Shown here: positions 14,791 to 26,700 of the stretch, piece by piece | How the letters are laid out: every line of letters starts with the position of its first letter | Position numbering within the stretch: the first letter of the stretch is position 1 | Assembly (NCBI RefSeq): GCF_001039355.2 | Contig: NW_019775588.1 | Location: 32,920 to 96,919, forward strand | DNA from: Lingula anatina | Taxonomy: Eukaryota > Brachiopoda > Lingulata > Lingulida > Lingulidae | DNA length: 64,000 nucleotides | Reading direction: 5' to 3' | Translations under genes and position numbers: made by a program | Notes under the pieces: generated by a model | The model's input: only the letters and a program-made list of their open reading frames with translations | Databases searched by the model: none | What the model was told of the DNA's origin: nothing

Positions 14791-15413
14791 AATTTTGCAG
14801 GTACAACATTTCTACCAACGATTACGACTCGTGGAACACAGATGCGTCTTCCAACACTGATAGCGACACAGACGGTTCCAAAATTGACCTTTCAAAGACC
14901 TTCAAACTTCCGAACAAGGAGACTGCTGAAGCACGCGGTTATGTCTTCAAGAATAACCCGGATGTTCAGATGTTTCCGGGCCTCGATGTGAAGCTTACAT
15001 TGGCCATCAACACGGCTCAGTTTGGACGTACTTTCCAGGACAGGTAGGCTTTCCACTAAAATAGTATTCTGAAGAAGTCATGCTGCTGATATGACTAACT
15101 ATAACGAATGATGTGCTTGTATTATTCAAGATTCATCTCTGTAACATTATAATTTTTTTCTTTGTGCAAATAAGGCTGTTTTTTTATCTAGAATATTGAT
15201 TTTTTTTAAACAAACATACATGTAATTTAGTTATGTACTGTAAGTGCTTTTATGTGAGAATCCGTATGTTTTATCTAGAATACTAGAATTTCTTTGTAGT
15301 TAAGCTTTGTAATTTTTCATTTATCTATTCCTAATAATTGATTTCTTAGGTAGTTGTTTTATGTATATGTTAAGTCTTCTGAACATGTTATAATGATTTT
15401 AGACTCAAAATAA

Positions 15414-15459
<46 letters not shown>

Positions 15460-17254
15460 TATTATATAAATGAACATTTTTTATGAAATGCATACGTGTT
15501 ACGGATCTGACCCAGCAAACACAGTACGTTATATTACACTACGTCACTTATGAAATAATGAGGAAGTTAATTTATCAGTTAATGGTAAATTAACATGACT
15601 ATGATTGGTGACAGTAGAAACAATACATACCAGTCAGGGTTTCTTAGTGAAAATAACCACAAAATAACAAGCAAAGATTAAGTAAATGTAATTATTAATT
15701 CATAAATGGTGAATTTTCACTCCATTGGTTTTTCCTTAGGTCCCATGTGTTTGAAATTAGGCAGAGACCTACCGAGCTGAAAGATGTCACCATCCACAAT
15801 TTGAACGTGAGAGGAAAACGCGGGAACAACCAACAGGTGTACCCAGCAGTGGAGTACGACTATGTCCCCAACACCTTGGAGATCAACACAAACGACTATG
15901 TACATGTTCAGTAAGTTGGCTGTATCTTTATATATCACACGAGCTCAGTTGTTGCCAAGTAAAGGTAACAATTATTAAAAAAAAAAAAAACAATTGGACA
16001 GTTTAATTCGCAGTGCAACGTGATAGATGCTCCAAGTTTTGTATAAGAAACTGACGATCTTGAGCATTCCTTACAGGCATTATGATGATTATTTTCAAAA
16101 CTTTCTCCGTTTGCCTCAACCGCACTTAAAGGTACATACGAACCGAGCATCGGTGGAGCGTGGATCCCCAGTAACACTTGTAAACCACTTCTACTAGATT
16201 CTTATATGACTCAAATAAATTCGACATACCAAGGGATAAACTAAATATATCACTCGATCAGCCATAAAAGACCTTTAGACTGCTCCTTTCTTTAAATTTA
16301 TGNAATTTCATAGTTATACTACTTGAAACTATATGCTGTCATTTTGTTGGTTTTTGTGACAAAAAATTGACTTTGTATGCATCTTTAAATTTACGTAAAA
16401 AATAGTACCTGGGTAGTCAAACAACATAGTTTAACTACTTCTAAACAATACTGATAATAACATGATAGTGTGCTTACAATTTATGTGCTTTCCAGTCAAT
16501 TTTACACTAGACAGTATCATATTTTGTGGTTTTAGGATAGCTTATAATAAAATGAAAAATGAATAGAAAGTGGAATAGATAAAAACCGACGTCAGAACAA
16601 ACAGATAAACCGTTAAATGAATGATGACTGTATAGATTTTTTTTCTTACCAGATGGACAGGGTCGGATAGAAACCCCCACAACAACGCCGGAAATGGCCG
16701 AAGGGGCACTGACCGTAACAACATGGTCATGCTTAAGAACAAGGTATACCCAGAAGGAACCCCCGGTCTGGCTTACGGTGGACTGGATGTCCTTGGCCAG
16801 TATGGAGCTAACTATCCCATGCACTTGGATAACGTGACCCGTCTGATCGGGGCATCGACAGAAACGAGAGCTGTCCTCCAGAAGATGGCGCTGTTGGCAC
16901 CCCGTAAGTGCACTGAAGGCAAAGTTCTTTCAACGAATTTTTATATGATAAAAAAACTCGTGTAAGTTTAGGTTGAAGTGGAGAGCGTCAGCACTTAATA
17001 ATGACATTTGTATAGGTTTGAGTAGTGCACCGCGAGAATTACGCTTTCTTTGCAATTTTTGTTCCTTTTGTTATTTTTTAGCCCGATACGGTGGTCACAT
17101 GTTTCTGCTGGACAATGCCAAAGCCTACTATGACTTGGGTCCTCTTCAGTTCGCTAAGGAGGGCGTGTTCCACTATATGTGTACCAGAAACAACGCCTTC
17201 ACCAACAGAAGCCAGAAGGGAAGAATCATCGTTCGTGACGCTTCAAAAAAATAA
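9447..17254 (+). CDS. DD3-3-like secreted protein, copy 1
   Basis: Homologue of protein DD3-3, a family first named in Dictyostelium and present in invertebrates; molecular function unknown. Eleven exons: 9447-9517, 10916-10969, 11522-11611, 12226-12436, 12954-13070, 13730-13891, 14063-14259, 14801-15043, 15740-15910, 16653-16903, 17082-17254; all junctions GT-AG and in phase, giving 579 residues. It begins with a signal peptide ([16 protein letters not shown]), so it is probably secreted. Recognisable family blocks: [79 protein letters not shown] and [16 protein letters not shown] near the end. Exon 6 is one codon longer than in the other two copies. Compared with copy 3 it lacks an eight-residue stretch with two cysteines in exon 4. 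It lies tail-to-tail with copy 2. Confidence 0.9.
10661..10723. repeat. (CG)n/(CA)n microsatellite
   Basis: CG then CA dinucleotide run in intron 1 of DD3-3-like copy 1. A second CT/CA run follows at 10824-10878, just before exon 2. Confidence 0.85.
11346..11403. repeat. near-perfect hairpin in intron 2
   Basis: Two 26-base arms (11346-11371 and 11378-11403) are inverted complements with one mismatch, around a six-base loop. It lies about 120 bases before exon 3 of DD3-3-like copy 1 and would fold in the pre-mRNA. Confidence 0.85.
13276..13472 (-). mobile_element. short inverted-repeat element (MITE), diverged copy
   Basis: Most diverged of four copies of a roughly 200-230 bp element. Its ends are imperfect inverted repeats containing CCCTATCGTA and GATCGAT, and the core has GTAATTAAC. 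It sits in intron 5 of DD3-3-like copy 1. Same family as 23233-23457, 45660-45871 and 60835-61046. Confidence 0.6.
14708..14790. repeat. (AAT)n followed by (ATT)n palindrome
   Basis: A run of AAT triplets turns directly into a run of ATT triplets, so the two halves can pair with each other. It ends ten bases before exon 8 of DD3-3-like copy 1, where it replaces the usual polypyrimidine tract apart from AATTTTGCAG. Confidence 0.85.
15160..15462 (+). mobile_element. LINE 3' tail with (ATT)n end
   Basis: About 300 bp in intron 8 of DD3-3-like copy 1 matches the 3' untranslated part of the LINE fragment at 58990-59491, including AATAAGGCTGTTTTTTT, GAGAATCCGTATGTTTTATC and CTTCTGAACATGTTATAATG, and ends in an ATT microsatellite. 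Shared tail sequence and terminal microsatellite mark it as a 5'-truncated non-LTR insertion. Confidence 0.7.
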
Positions 17255-18300
17255 ATAAAATATTTGCTCGCATGAAAATAAGGATGGTATTTTTGTTGAT
17301 ATTCTAAATTGAAAATAAGTATGGTATTTTTGTTGATATTCTAAATTGTAATTTGATGGTTGTCTGGAAATATAAGAAAAAAGGAAATATGGATTTGAAA
17401 TACTACGAACTAATCCCTAACTTTTTAGTCTCACAGAAATTTAGAATATGGACATTCTGAATGGAGAGGTTGAATTGTAAAAAAATAACTAGAAAACGAA
17501 AAAAGATAATATTTTGTGAGAAATTAAAGCTACATTTTGTTTATCACAGAAAAGTTTGTAGAGACGTGGATTCATCAAAAGTTCAACAAGAACTAATCGC
17601 AAATTCCATTCGAAAGTTTTGGTTTGAATAAAGAAAAAGAAATCACTCGTTTTTGTTCCATTTTATTTAATACCAATACAGTATAAACTGCAGGAAATTC
17701 GAAACAGACACACATTCCATACACATTGTGAACGGGTTGGAAAACATAACTGTACTTCAAATATCATCTTTCATTCAAGTAAACAGCATATGAATGCCAA
17801 GAAATAGATGCAGGAAAATCGGCAGAATACATGCACATGAACAGTACAGTGGGTATAAGCATCACGTCATGCAATATTTATTAGTTAAACTCTTTTCAGC
17901 TTTTCATTGCCATTGCCATCACGTTGCCATTGAAAAATATGTGATATCTGTGTCCACGACGACTTCTTCAATAAACTGTGCTCAAGTGGGTTTAGTGAGG
18001 GGGGGGGGGGGGTTCCCCAACCCCATTATACACACCCCAACCCACCCCAACACACACTTCTACTTGCCGTGCATAGTCTTCAACAGATGTGCTTTATCGT
18101 ACAACAAGGCACTACAACAGACCTGGTATACATCATCAAGAAAGTGGGCTATAATGTCACCGAAAATGTTGCCATGGTGATGGCTATACAACCGGTTTGA
18201 CTTTCTCAGTTTAATGGATGTCACTTCTTCCGCTGTCACCTACATGTACCAAGTACGCTGATACATAAAGTTCTGTATGTGACGTTTTTATGCGAGATTT
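17255..18300. other. 3' flank of copy 1, no gene seen
   Basis: AATAAA signals follow the stop codon of DD3-3-like copy 1 (about 17255 and 17628). A 39-base segment is tandemly duplicated at about 17270-17350 (GATGGTATTTTTGTTGATAT twice). A G run lies at 17999-18012. No coding signal beyond short chance frames. Confidence 0.6.
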
Positions 18301-18309
18301 TTTCCGCAC

Positions 18310-19265
18310 AACAGTATATAACTACCATACTACATGGTTCGAACGCTCATCGTTCTCTTTTTCTAGCCTTCTCTATCTTCCATGGTGGATTGGTTAAAAC
18401 AATACAAATTGCAATATCATATTTTATCATACTTATCTAAAAACTTCAAAATGTGATTTTTATTAGAATACGTCAGCGAGACTACAACAGTAACTACCAT
18501 ACTAGATGGTTTGGACGCTCATCGCTCTCTTTCTCCATCCCTCTCTATCTTCCGTGGTGGACTGATAATATTCTCTTTTCAAAATGTTATTTTAATTGGA
18601 ATACGTATGCAAGACTACAACAGTATCACCCATGCTGGATGGCTTGGACGCTCATCGCTCTCTTTCTCCATCACTCTCTATTTTCAATGGTGGATTGGTT
18701 AAAACTCTCTTTTCAACATGTGATTGTTATTAGAATACGTCAGCGAGACTACAACAGTAACTACCACACTAGATGGTTTTGACGCTCATCGCTCTCTTTC
18801 TCCATCACTCTCTATCTTCCACGGTGGATTGGTTGAAACTCTCTTTTCAACATGTGATTCTTTATTAAAATACGTCAGCGAAACTACAACAGTAACTACC
18901 ACACTAGATTCACACTAGATGGTTTGGACGCTCATCGCTCGCTCTCTTTCTCCATCACTCTGTATCTTCCATGGTGGATTGGTTAAAACTCTCATTTCAA
19001 AATGTGATTTTTATTAGAATACGTCAGCGAGACTACAACAGTAACTACCATGCTAGATGGTTTGGACGTTCATCGCTCTCTTTCTCCATCCCTCTCTATC
19101 TTCCATGGTGGACTGATAATATTCTTTTTTCAAAATGTGATTTTTATTGGAATACGTCAGCGAGACTACAACAGTTACTACTTCACAAGATGGCTTGGAC
19201 GCTCATCGCTCTCTTTCTCCATCACTCTGTATCTTCCGTGGCGGATTGGTTAAAACTCTCTTGGG
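18310..19265 (+). repeat. minisatellite, about 133 bp unit, six to seven copies
   Basis: Tandem units begin near 18472, 18604, 18738, 18872, 19022 and 19156, each with GTCAGCGAGACTACAACAG, then GACGCTCATCGCTCTCTTTC and a TCTTCCATGGTGGA-like block. A degenerate partial unit precedes them at about 18310. Unit spacing is 132-134 bp with one of 150 bp. Some frames stay open through several units, but only because of the repetition. Confidence 0.9.
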
Positions 19266-19769
19266 ATTCTCGTGGGAGGTGTTGGTCTACCCAGGAGTTC
19301 TTTTTAACGCTGTTTGGATGCACCTGTGGCCCATAATTCTATCCCTTGGCCTAAATCACAAATTTATTACTCTGCTCGAGATCATCCTGGAATCAAAATT
19401 TAAAATGTGTGGTCACGCACATCTCCTTTTCTCATTTAATGACAAATCCAAGTTTCTATGGTATTATTTAAAGGCAAAAATCAAGAGTGGCATCTTTTAA
19501 CTCATTTTTGAAAGTGGCGTCTTAAAAATGACAAACATGGTGTCACTAAAACAAGTTATTTAAAAATGACCTTTCATCTAAATGAAATAGAATTCAAGTT
19601 TAAAAGGTTATTCATAGTCAAACATGTAGCTATCCTTGACTTAAATCTCAAGCTTAATTAGAAAAAAAACTAGCTTGATTAGAAAAAAGATCATTTGTGA
19701 ACCCTGCTTTACACAATCCATTACCTTATGGGCGGGAAAGAAATTGGACGAGGCAATTTTGGGATGAAT

Positions 19770-21829
19770 TCACTCGCTGACGTCATCTGCTTCTTTCACA
19801 TAGATGATTTTTGCCCCTCCATCGTCATTCTCCACCTCCCCTTCTTCTTTGCTTCCAGCTTCCTCTGATTCTTCGCCTTCGAAATTTACGAAATTAATCG
19901 TAATGCTGCTGTCGCGCACTGGTTTGCGCAAGGCAACTTCCTTTCCATAGCTGGAGCTGTCTGAAGCTGCGCTAGATGGCTCTACTGTTGCACCCTCCTC
20001 TGCCAAGAAAAGCTTATTCAGGCGTTCATCTCGCGACTCTTCTGACTCTGCAGAGGCATCAGGTGAAACAACGTAGTTCTGCTCGTTTGAACGCCGAGGC
20101 TGCTTTGCTGAGATGGAAGGCTCGACCTGTATGGGTGTTACACGATGAAAAGTTAAAATATACAAATTGCAATATCAAATTTTATCACACTTATTTAAAA
20201 ACTTTTCAAAATGTGATTTTTATTAGAATTCGTTAGCGAGACCAAAGGCCTACATGGATTTTAGCCTACCTTTGAAGCACAACAGCAAAATATTGCCTTG
20301 AAGGCTTGCCATTTGGATCGTGTTTTCTTTTCCTCCTCTTTCCGTGTCTTTTCTTCAAAAGCCTTCAATTCTTCAATTGTTTTCAAATATGCTGCTCTCT
20401 CTGAGGAGGTAGTTGAATCCGGACTTTTCCTAAAATATCGTTTATAGAAGGCCCTATTGTCATTGTTTGTGTAGAGAGGAGACTTGATGCGTAATAATAA
20501 AAATAATGAATAATGAATAAGGTTGTCTATTGTCTTTTGTGTGATGATAATAAAAAAGTAAATCTTTGCCTCTTGGGTAGAAAAACACATACATTCCGCT
20601 TTGAACGATTTACGTTATTATTAATAGTGATAAAAATTTTAACAACAATGAAAATAATTTTACCAATTACTATGTAAAGTGCACATTTGAAATTGATTTG
20701 CGTTTGTGCTCGTAAGATAATTTAATAAGTGTTTGTCAAATGCATTTTTAGGGTATAAATATAGTGAATGATTTAAAACATCAAATTACAAGTAAGAATT
20801 AAAGTCGCAATACTTAAACGGAAGAAACACCCTAAAAGTCGGTTACAGTTTACCTCTGTTAAAAACAGCACAAGTTGGAGTTGTGCTACGGACTTTTTCA
20901 ACACTCCGAGTAGGGTAAACAAAGTAAAACGATTTTAAATACATATAATTTAAACAAAACATTAAAGCTTACCGGTCAACCACAGTCCTTGCATCGTCAA
21001 TGTCCGCACTCGTGCAGCCAGTGTCTTTGATCTTAATAATAAAATAACAGAAAAATATAGAATAAAGGTTTTCAGTGACATTCAGAGAATAAACAAAATC
21101 GCAACCTTGAAACATCAACTGAATAAATAATTACAACACATATTTGAGTGATGAATTATAAATGTAACTATTTAGGTAGGAGTCATCTCTTGCAGGTCCA
21201 GTCACGGTGTGAGTCAAATGTTGACTAAAGGCATGCATGTAAACACATTATATTTAATTACTTTTTAATCTGTGAGTCAGAAGATACCAGAAGCATTAGC
21301 AGAGAAATGGTTGAATGTCGTGACATCGAGGCCCGGATATTCCACCGAAACAAATCATAACTTGTGTTTAGCCAACACCTGTTGTCTGTCAAATAGGTCG
21401 ACCAGAAATTATCATTAAAAAGTTCTTAATTTTGCATGAGCTAAGTAAGTAAAAAATTCATTTTCCAATAATGAGCGTACTGTCGGTGCTGAGCTTACTG
21501 ATGCGCCGATTCTAGTGGTAATCGGACGGCATAAATGACTTCAGCATGCACCTGAACTATAATTTATGGGCAAATTGTAGGCGACAAAAGTCATGAAATG
21601 CTGCTTCTTTGTGCACATTTTTTTCTTCGTGTGCTGTGTGTCAAAGGGACAAAATTCAAGAATTATCTCCGTGCTAAACGTACTTTGGACTTTTACACCC
21701 TTTCTGAATAAGTGCTCCCTTTGATCGAGGATCAATATGACTGGGTAGAAAAAATATGGCCGGACTTTTGGAAATGGGTGAAGACATATGAGTCACGTAC
21801 CTGACCGAGCTGGGGCGCCTGCGTTGTAA
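19770..21829 (-). CDS. unrecognised protein, C-terminal exons
   Basis: I do not recognise this gene. On the minus strand, phase-compatible exons read 21829-21801 (29-base microexon), 21031-20973, 20453-20270 and 20126-19770 with a TGA stop. Together they give about 220 residues: a charged helical stretch rich in Glu and Lys (LKTIEELKAFEEKTRKEEEK), a cysteine triplet (FKAIFCCCASK) that could be a lipidation site, then a long acidic, Ser-rich tail ending in EADDVSE. No membrane segment or catalytic motif is seen, so it looks like a cytoplasmic tail. The 5' end was not found; it may lie further right or be missed. The microexon is the least certain part. The intron 20127-20269 holds a copy of sequence also found at the edge of the minisatellite. 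Confidence 0.55.
20156..20244 (+). repeat. isolated copy of minisatellite edge sequence
   Basis: Matches 18403-18481, including CAAATTGCAATATCA and AAAATGTGATTTTTATTAGAA and the start of the repeat unit. It fills most of the intron between the last two exons of the minus-strand gene. Confidence 0.75.
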
Positions 21830-21838
21830 CTGTCAATT

Positions 21839-22593
21839 TTTTTTTTTTTTTTTTTTTTGTGGGTCTTTTTGTTTCGTTCACTTATGAGTGTTTGCATGCA
21901 CTGTCCTCCTTACAATGTACACACCATAAGATATCTTGCCCTTAGGCATTCTGTCTTTCGTAGGGTGTTGTATGGTTTATAAAATATTACAAAACCAAAA
22001 TGAACACATCTTCCTTATTTTCCAGGCCAGTTTCTTTACAGACCTACAACGTGCGTTAGACCTTTGCATAGCAATAAATTTCCCATAATTTTTGCATTCA
22101 TGTTCAACGTATGCAAATATGATCGCGATGAGACCTTTAAAAAACATATTTACATGAAAATGTTAGGCAAAACCCAAACTTATTTTGACGTACAAAACAA
22201 CATAGCTGACGGCCATATTCTCGCAAAACCGGTAGCTGAGCTCGAACCTTTCAGTGCGCAGAGTGCCCCATAAACGTTCATGTTTGTCCTAGCGGATGGC
22301 TACTCTTCACATACGAACGCATCGCGTGATATCGCAAGTTATAATTTCTTTGCACTGACATCATTGACCTTGGCATCAATGTGAAAAACGAATCGAACTA
22401 GACAAAGGGACGCCATCGCTGCAGAAAGCAGTTGATGAATTCCTTACTTTTGTGCGTGCCAAGGGGACTGCAAAAACGCACTTTGCTCTGGACAGACATT
22501 TTGGCACCAAGCGCTATGTTGTTGCAGTCGAAGCAATAGGACAGCGTATGGTGTTGTAACCTATTACTAGCCTACAAATACCTCACCAGTATT
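21839..22593. other. no gene seen
   Basis: Starts with a T run of about 20 (21838-21858). The rest holds only short chance frames with no splice or family support. Confidence 0.5.
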
Positions 22594-24865
22594 ATGGGTT
22601 CTTCGGAGATAAACATGAGGTGTTACCTACGTGGTTTATTGCGTCACTGGAAGATGGTAACTGTGGTAACTCTGTACGTCGTGGCAAACTACTTTCTTTT
22701 TAGAACAGATACCACAGGTAACACATGTAGATTGACTTTACTTCATATGTTTAAGAGTAATTGGTGCAATATTTGGCCATTGTATATGCATCCGTTTTGT
22801 CAGCAATCCGTTAGGGAGATTCCGATTGTGTGTACGCAGATACGTATGTAGAAGAGTATATGGCGGAACCTTATATGCAATGTGTTTGATTGGCAGATAC
22901 CTGCTTTTGTCAATAGTCCATATTACTCTATGTGGTCTATCAGTCTTAATCTACAAAACGAGTTTTAAAATTCTTCTCTCGCTGGATTCTCTGGTGTCTT
23001 GAAAACAGTGTATTTACAATTACAATCTAAAGTGATCATGATTTTATTTTACATGGGATGCTATATGAAGAAAATAGACGACGTAAACAAAAACTATCTG
23101 CTAACGTTATCGTAACATAAGCAATGGTAAATTACATGTTCCAACATCTGACGCGAGTACACGTTATACGGGTAGGTTAATAGAACAGCAGAACACGGAG
23201 GCGGCCCATAATTGTGTTATCAAACATTTACACCCCATTTCCATAGATTTTTAGATCGATCTATCCCTGTGGGGAGTCTCACTAGATTACTGTCAGCTTG
23301 GCCGGCTTAAGCGTCTGTCCCGCCTACTAAAAGCTGTAAGGTGGTAATTAACTATGGTGTCCGCTCCGCTGACTGCAATTTAGCCTGAACCCCCAGGGAG
23401 TTAGGTCGATCTAAAACTTAATCTTTAGATTGATGTAAATCTCTGGGAAAGCACCCTTTGAGTCATTACTGTCCATCTATTCTTGCACAATTGTGAATTG
23501 CTTTGTTCCAGAGAAAGATTTCATGCGGTCTGTTTCCGGCGTGTTTGTTACTGCAGCTATAAGCCGAGGAAACGCGTCGGGAATGAACGGCGCCGCCTAT
23601 GCCACTGTGGCCGGTGAAGTAAGTTAACCGAGATATATTTTACTTTTTCATTTGAGGTGTCTAATCTGCCATGCATGCAGTTTGTTTAGCGAAGGAAATC
23701 TTATAGCTTAATTATCTCACCACGTGCGCGCCAGACAAGGAATTTCATCCTTTCTTTTGTCCCGCCAACATGTAGTCGCTCCTCAATTTATAAAATCAAT
23801 ATTTTATATGTACTTATATGTGTACATGTATTAATTCACATATTAAAGATCAGTCAATTTTTGTTTTTCCTCTCAGTTATTGCACTTGTTTCTCTTTTAC
23901 TTCAGTTGGCCATGAGTAATGTACCAACGCAATGGAGAGAAAAAATCAAATTCAGACGCCAACATGTTAAAGACGTTTGTCGGAAGTTTAATCTTTCTTA
24001 CAGCCTTGATGGCAGAGACCCCAACTTTATGAACCGCATTGCTGGCTCGTTGGGTAACTTACTGGTGGTAGAAAAATCAAAGTTTGCATTTTGCTACGTC
24101 CCGAAAATCGCCAATACGAACTGGAAGCGCACGTTGCTTGCGCTGGCGGGTGCACTTAGTGCGAATGACATCAGGAGAGTACAAGCAAAGGACGTCCATT
24201 ATGATCTGGCAGCGAAATACATAAAGCCATTGAATCAATATTCAGTGGCCGACAGAAAACATATTTTGGAAAATTACAAAACAGCTATGTTTTTTAGAAA
24301 TCCTCTTGAGCGTTTGCTCTCGGTGTACAGGAACAAGATTGAAAACAAGCCGTATGAACACCCCGAAATATTGTCACTCGTGGGTAACTATGTCATGTCG
24401 CGCTTTTTGGGTTTAAAACCTGGATTTCCGATAAGGATAGAACGCCAGAAAGAAAAAATACTAGGCCAGATGCCATCGGGGGAAACATTTGAGGCCGACC
24501 TGAAAAATATTCCAGATTTATTTCCAAATATAGACATACGATTTGATGAATTTTTGCGTTATATTATTGAACATCCCAGCAAGATAAATTCCCATTGGGC
24601 GCCTCCCTATACCGCGTGCTTTCCTTGTCAAATAGATTATGACTTCATTGGGAGCTTTGACACTTTGGCTGAGGACGCAGAGAATATATTAAGAATTTTG
24701 AATGCCGATCCAGGGCTGAAATTCCCGCAAGAAGCTGAAGGAAAGATAAGGACCGTCTCTTTAATGCAGGACTACTATCATAACATATCGAAGTCTTCAT
24801 TAGCTCAGCTGCAGCAGCAGTATCGCATAGATATTGAAATGTCGAATTTTACCGATATCCAGTAA
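22594..24865 (+). CDS. carbohydrate sulfotransferase, CHST8-14-like
   Basis: Golgi type II membrane enzyme that moves sulfate from PAPS to a glycan (sulfotransferase family 2, the chondroitin 4-O/HNK-1/dermatan group). The main exon 23877-24865 holds the whole catalytic domain: FAFCYVPKIANTNWKR is the 5'-phosphosulfate-binding loop, MFFRNPLERLLSVYRNK the 3'-phosphate-binding motif, and HWAPPYTACFPCQIDYDFIG a conserved family block; it ends in LQQQYRIDIEMSNF. The acceptor before 23877 needs a one-base carry. Exon 22594-22717 supplies it: it starts with ATG, encodes a basic stretch then the signal anchor MVTVVTLYVVANYFLF, and ends in phase 1. A possible middle exon 23512-23613 or -23618 also exists; only its GTGAAG donor (after 23613) keeps frame. 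The product is 370 residues without the middle exon and 404 with it, both usual for the family. Confidence 0.85.
23233..23457 (-). mobile_element. short inverted-repeat element (MITE)
   Basis: About 225 bp with inverted ends containing CCCATTTCCATAGATTT and TAGATCGATCTA, and the shared core GTCTCACTAGATTACTGTCAG. Lies in the first intron of the sulfotransferase gene, in opposite orientation to the copies at 45660 and 60835. Confidence 0.8.
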
Positions 24866-26700
24866 ATCACTGGTAAATGTGGTGCAAAGTCCATTTAACT
24901 GGCCTTGGAGAAAAATAAACAGAACTGTGGTACATTCAGGGGCAGTTTTACTCCCATTGTGCATGCATTACATAACTCGTGAGATCATTTTACATGAGAT
25001 ATGTGACAATATATGTCACCCTCATAAATCCAATCAAAAAAAAAAAAATAATAATAATAATAAATAAAATTGGCCACTTATGTGAAAGTAGCGATGCTAT
25101 AAGGATATAAGGATAAGTAAGTATTTACATGAAAGGTTCCACTGACAAATTAATAGTGCGGAATACTTCTGTTTAAGGGGTTTTAATGACAGTCTCGCTG
25201 TTTCTCTAGATGCCCAATGTCTACCCGTATATTTCTAATCTATCCAAATCTATTATCCAATGTTAAAACGTATCAGGTAAAAATTATGCGATTCACTAAA
25301 GCCTAGGTTGCATTTGCCAAGGGCACCGTAAAATAAAACAGGTGTCGGTGCATCGCTAACGTTTGTTTGGTTAAAACAATTTTTCTTAGAATTGCGGTCA
25401 CTAATCATTTTCAGTCACATATTTTGTCTTGATTGTTCCAATTTTTATCGTTTATCAAATTCTTAACTATTATAAATTTAAGATTAGCCTGACCTAAGTG
25501 GGTCAAAATCTAGGGCGAGTACAAATAAATGGGACTCTCTATCATGGGGAATTCCTGTCACGTTATACACCGGGCTTACGTTTTTGGAAATAGTTTCAGA
25601 TTGACATAATAGGGTAGGCTACAGAGGGAGCGAATCCGGACGATTTCGTACGGCCACCTCTGCCTCTGCACGGTCGTCGTACGAAAGTGATATAATGGCA
25701 GTATACAGACACTGTATGGGTATCGCAAAGCAAAATGTAACCAAGGCTTTAGTTTGAAATTTTCGGTACATTGTGTGCATCTGTAGTCGGAAGCTGTGCG
25801 AACGCCCCTAAATAATAATAATAATAATAATAATAATAAGTAAATGATGTATTGTACCGTTTCTAACGAGGTCAGCTCTTCACTTGCGCCTGAGGTCACA
25901 GCCTGCGCCGGAGATGCTCTTGCGGTAATTCTTCCCCTGCGCCGTCGAATGCTATTTAATGCCTGCACAGCAGCCCTATGAAGTCGTGTCTGAATACGTG
26001 CGATTCGGGCCACACCCGATTCAACCTCATCCATACTAAATTATTCCTTTAACAATATCAATACTTGAGACTCTACACGAAGGTCGTGTACCAAAGCTAC
26101 AGTTATTGTAACTAACGTTACGGCAACTGCGGCAGTGCATGACGTCATTGGTTCTTATGACGTCACAACGTTAGCGTTATAGCGGAGTAAACGTGCAACA
26201 ATGAGGCGCTTCATTGTTGATGCAGATTTCAGGTTTTCAGTGTCAAGATTTATGTACAGTATGCACAGTGTATACTATGTATAGAGTTAATTGATATTTA
26301 ATGTTATGAAACAGAAAATCGCCAGCTGGTTTGGTAGCTATGTTTATTGTAACAAAAACTTTCTATACCGATTGAATCAAGCGTATTTCTTGTTCAACTT
26401 TTGGATGAGGCATACCCACACAGGTAATTCCATATCACTGCAATCTTTTTCTTACATGTCGCTTTAGCAGAATCTTTAGCAGAATCTTACTTTCTTCTTT
26501 TTTATGATTTTCGACTTCAATTTAAGTTCTATATCACAAATTTCTCTCAGACTAAGAAACTACTTAAAAGTTCGACGTATGTCAAAAACGCATTTTACTT
26601 TTTCAAAGCGTCAGATATAAATGTAGAGATTATATATATATTGCTGTCCTCAATTCATATCGAAAGAAAGGAAGCACTCTCATTCAAACAAAGTGGTGAC
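24866..26700. other. intergenic region
   Basis: AATAAA signals in an A-rich stretch (25034-25072) may end the sulfotransferase transcript. An (AAT)n run lies at 25809-25840. Apart from the weak minus-strand frame at 25576-26034 I see no gene. Confidence 0.5.
25576..26034 (-). CDS. hypothetical open frame, low confidence
   Basis: A 152-codon ATG frame. Its first 60 residues are rich in Arg and Ala (IRRRRGRITARASPAQ) and are read from DNA more GC-rich than the surroundings; a possible GT donor follows at about residue 59, before the frame runs through an AAT microsatellite into hydrophobic residues. It could be a first exon or a transposon remnant. I recognise no family. Confidence 0.2.
   Translation of the reverse strand: MDEVESGVARIARIQTRLHRAAVQALNSIRRRRGRITARASPAQAVTSGASEELTSLETVQYIIYLLLLLLLLLFRGVRTASDYRCTQCTENFKLKPWLHFALRYPYSVCILPLYHFRTTTVQRQRWPYEIVRIRSLCSLPYYVNLKLFPKT

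Noticed and set aside
18453-19500. Several frames of 60-120 codons in the repeat array
   Set aside because: They are the same minisatellite unit read repeatedly, change frame where units are 134 or 150 bp, and match no family.
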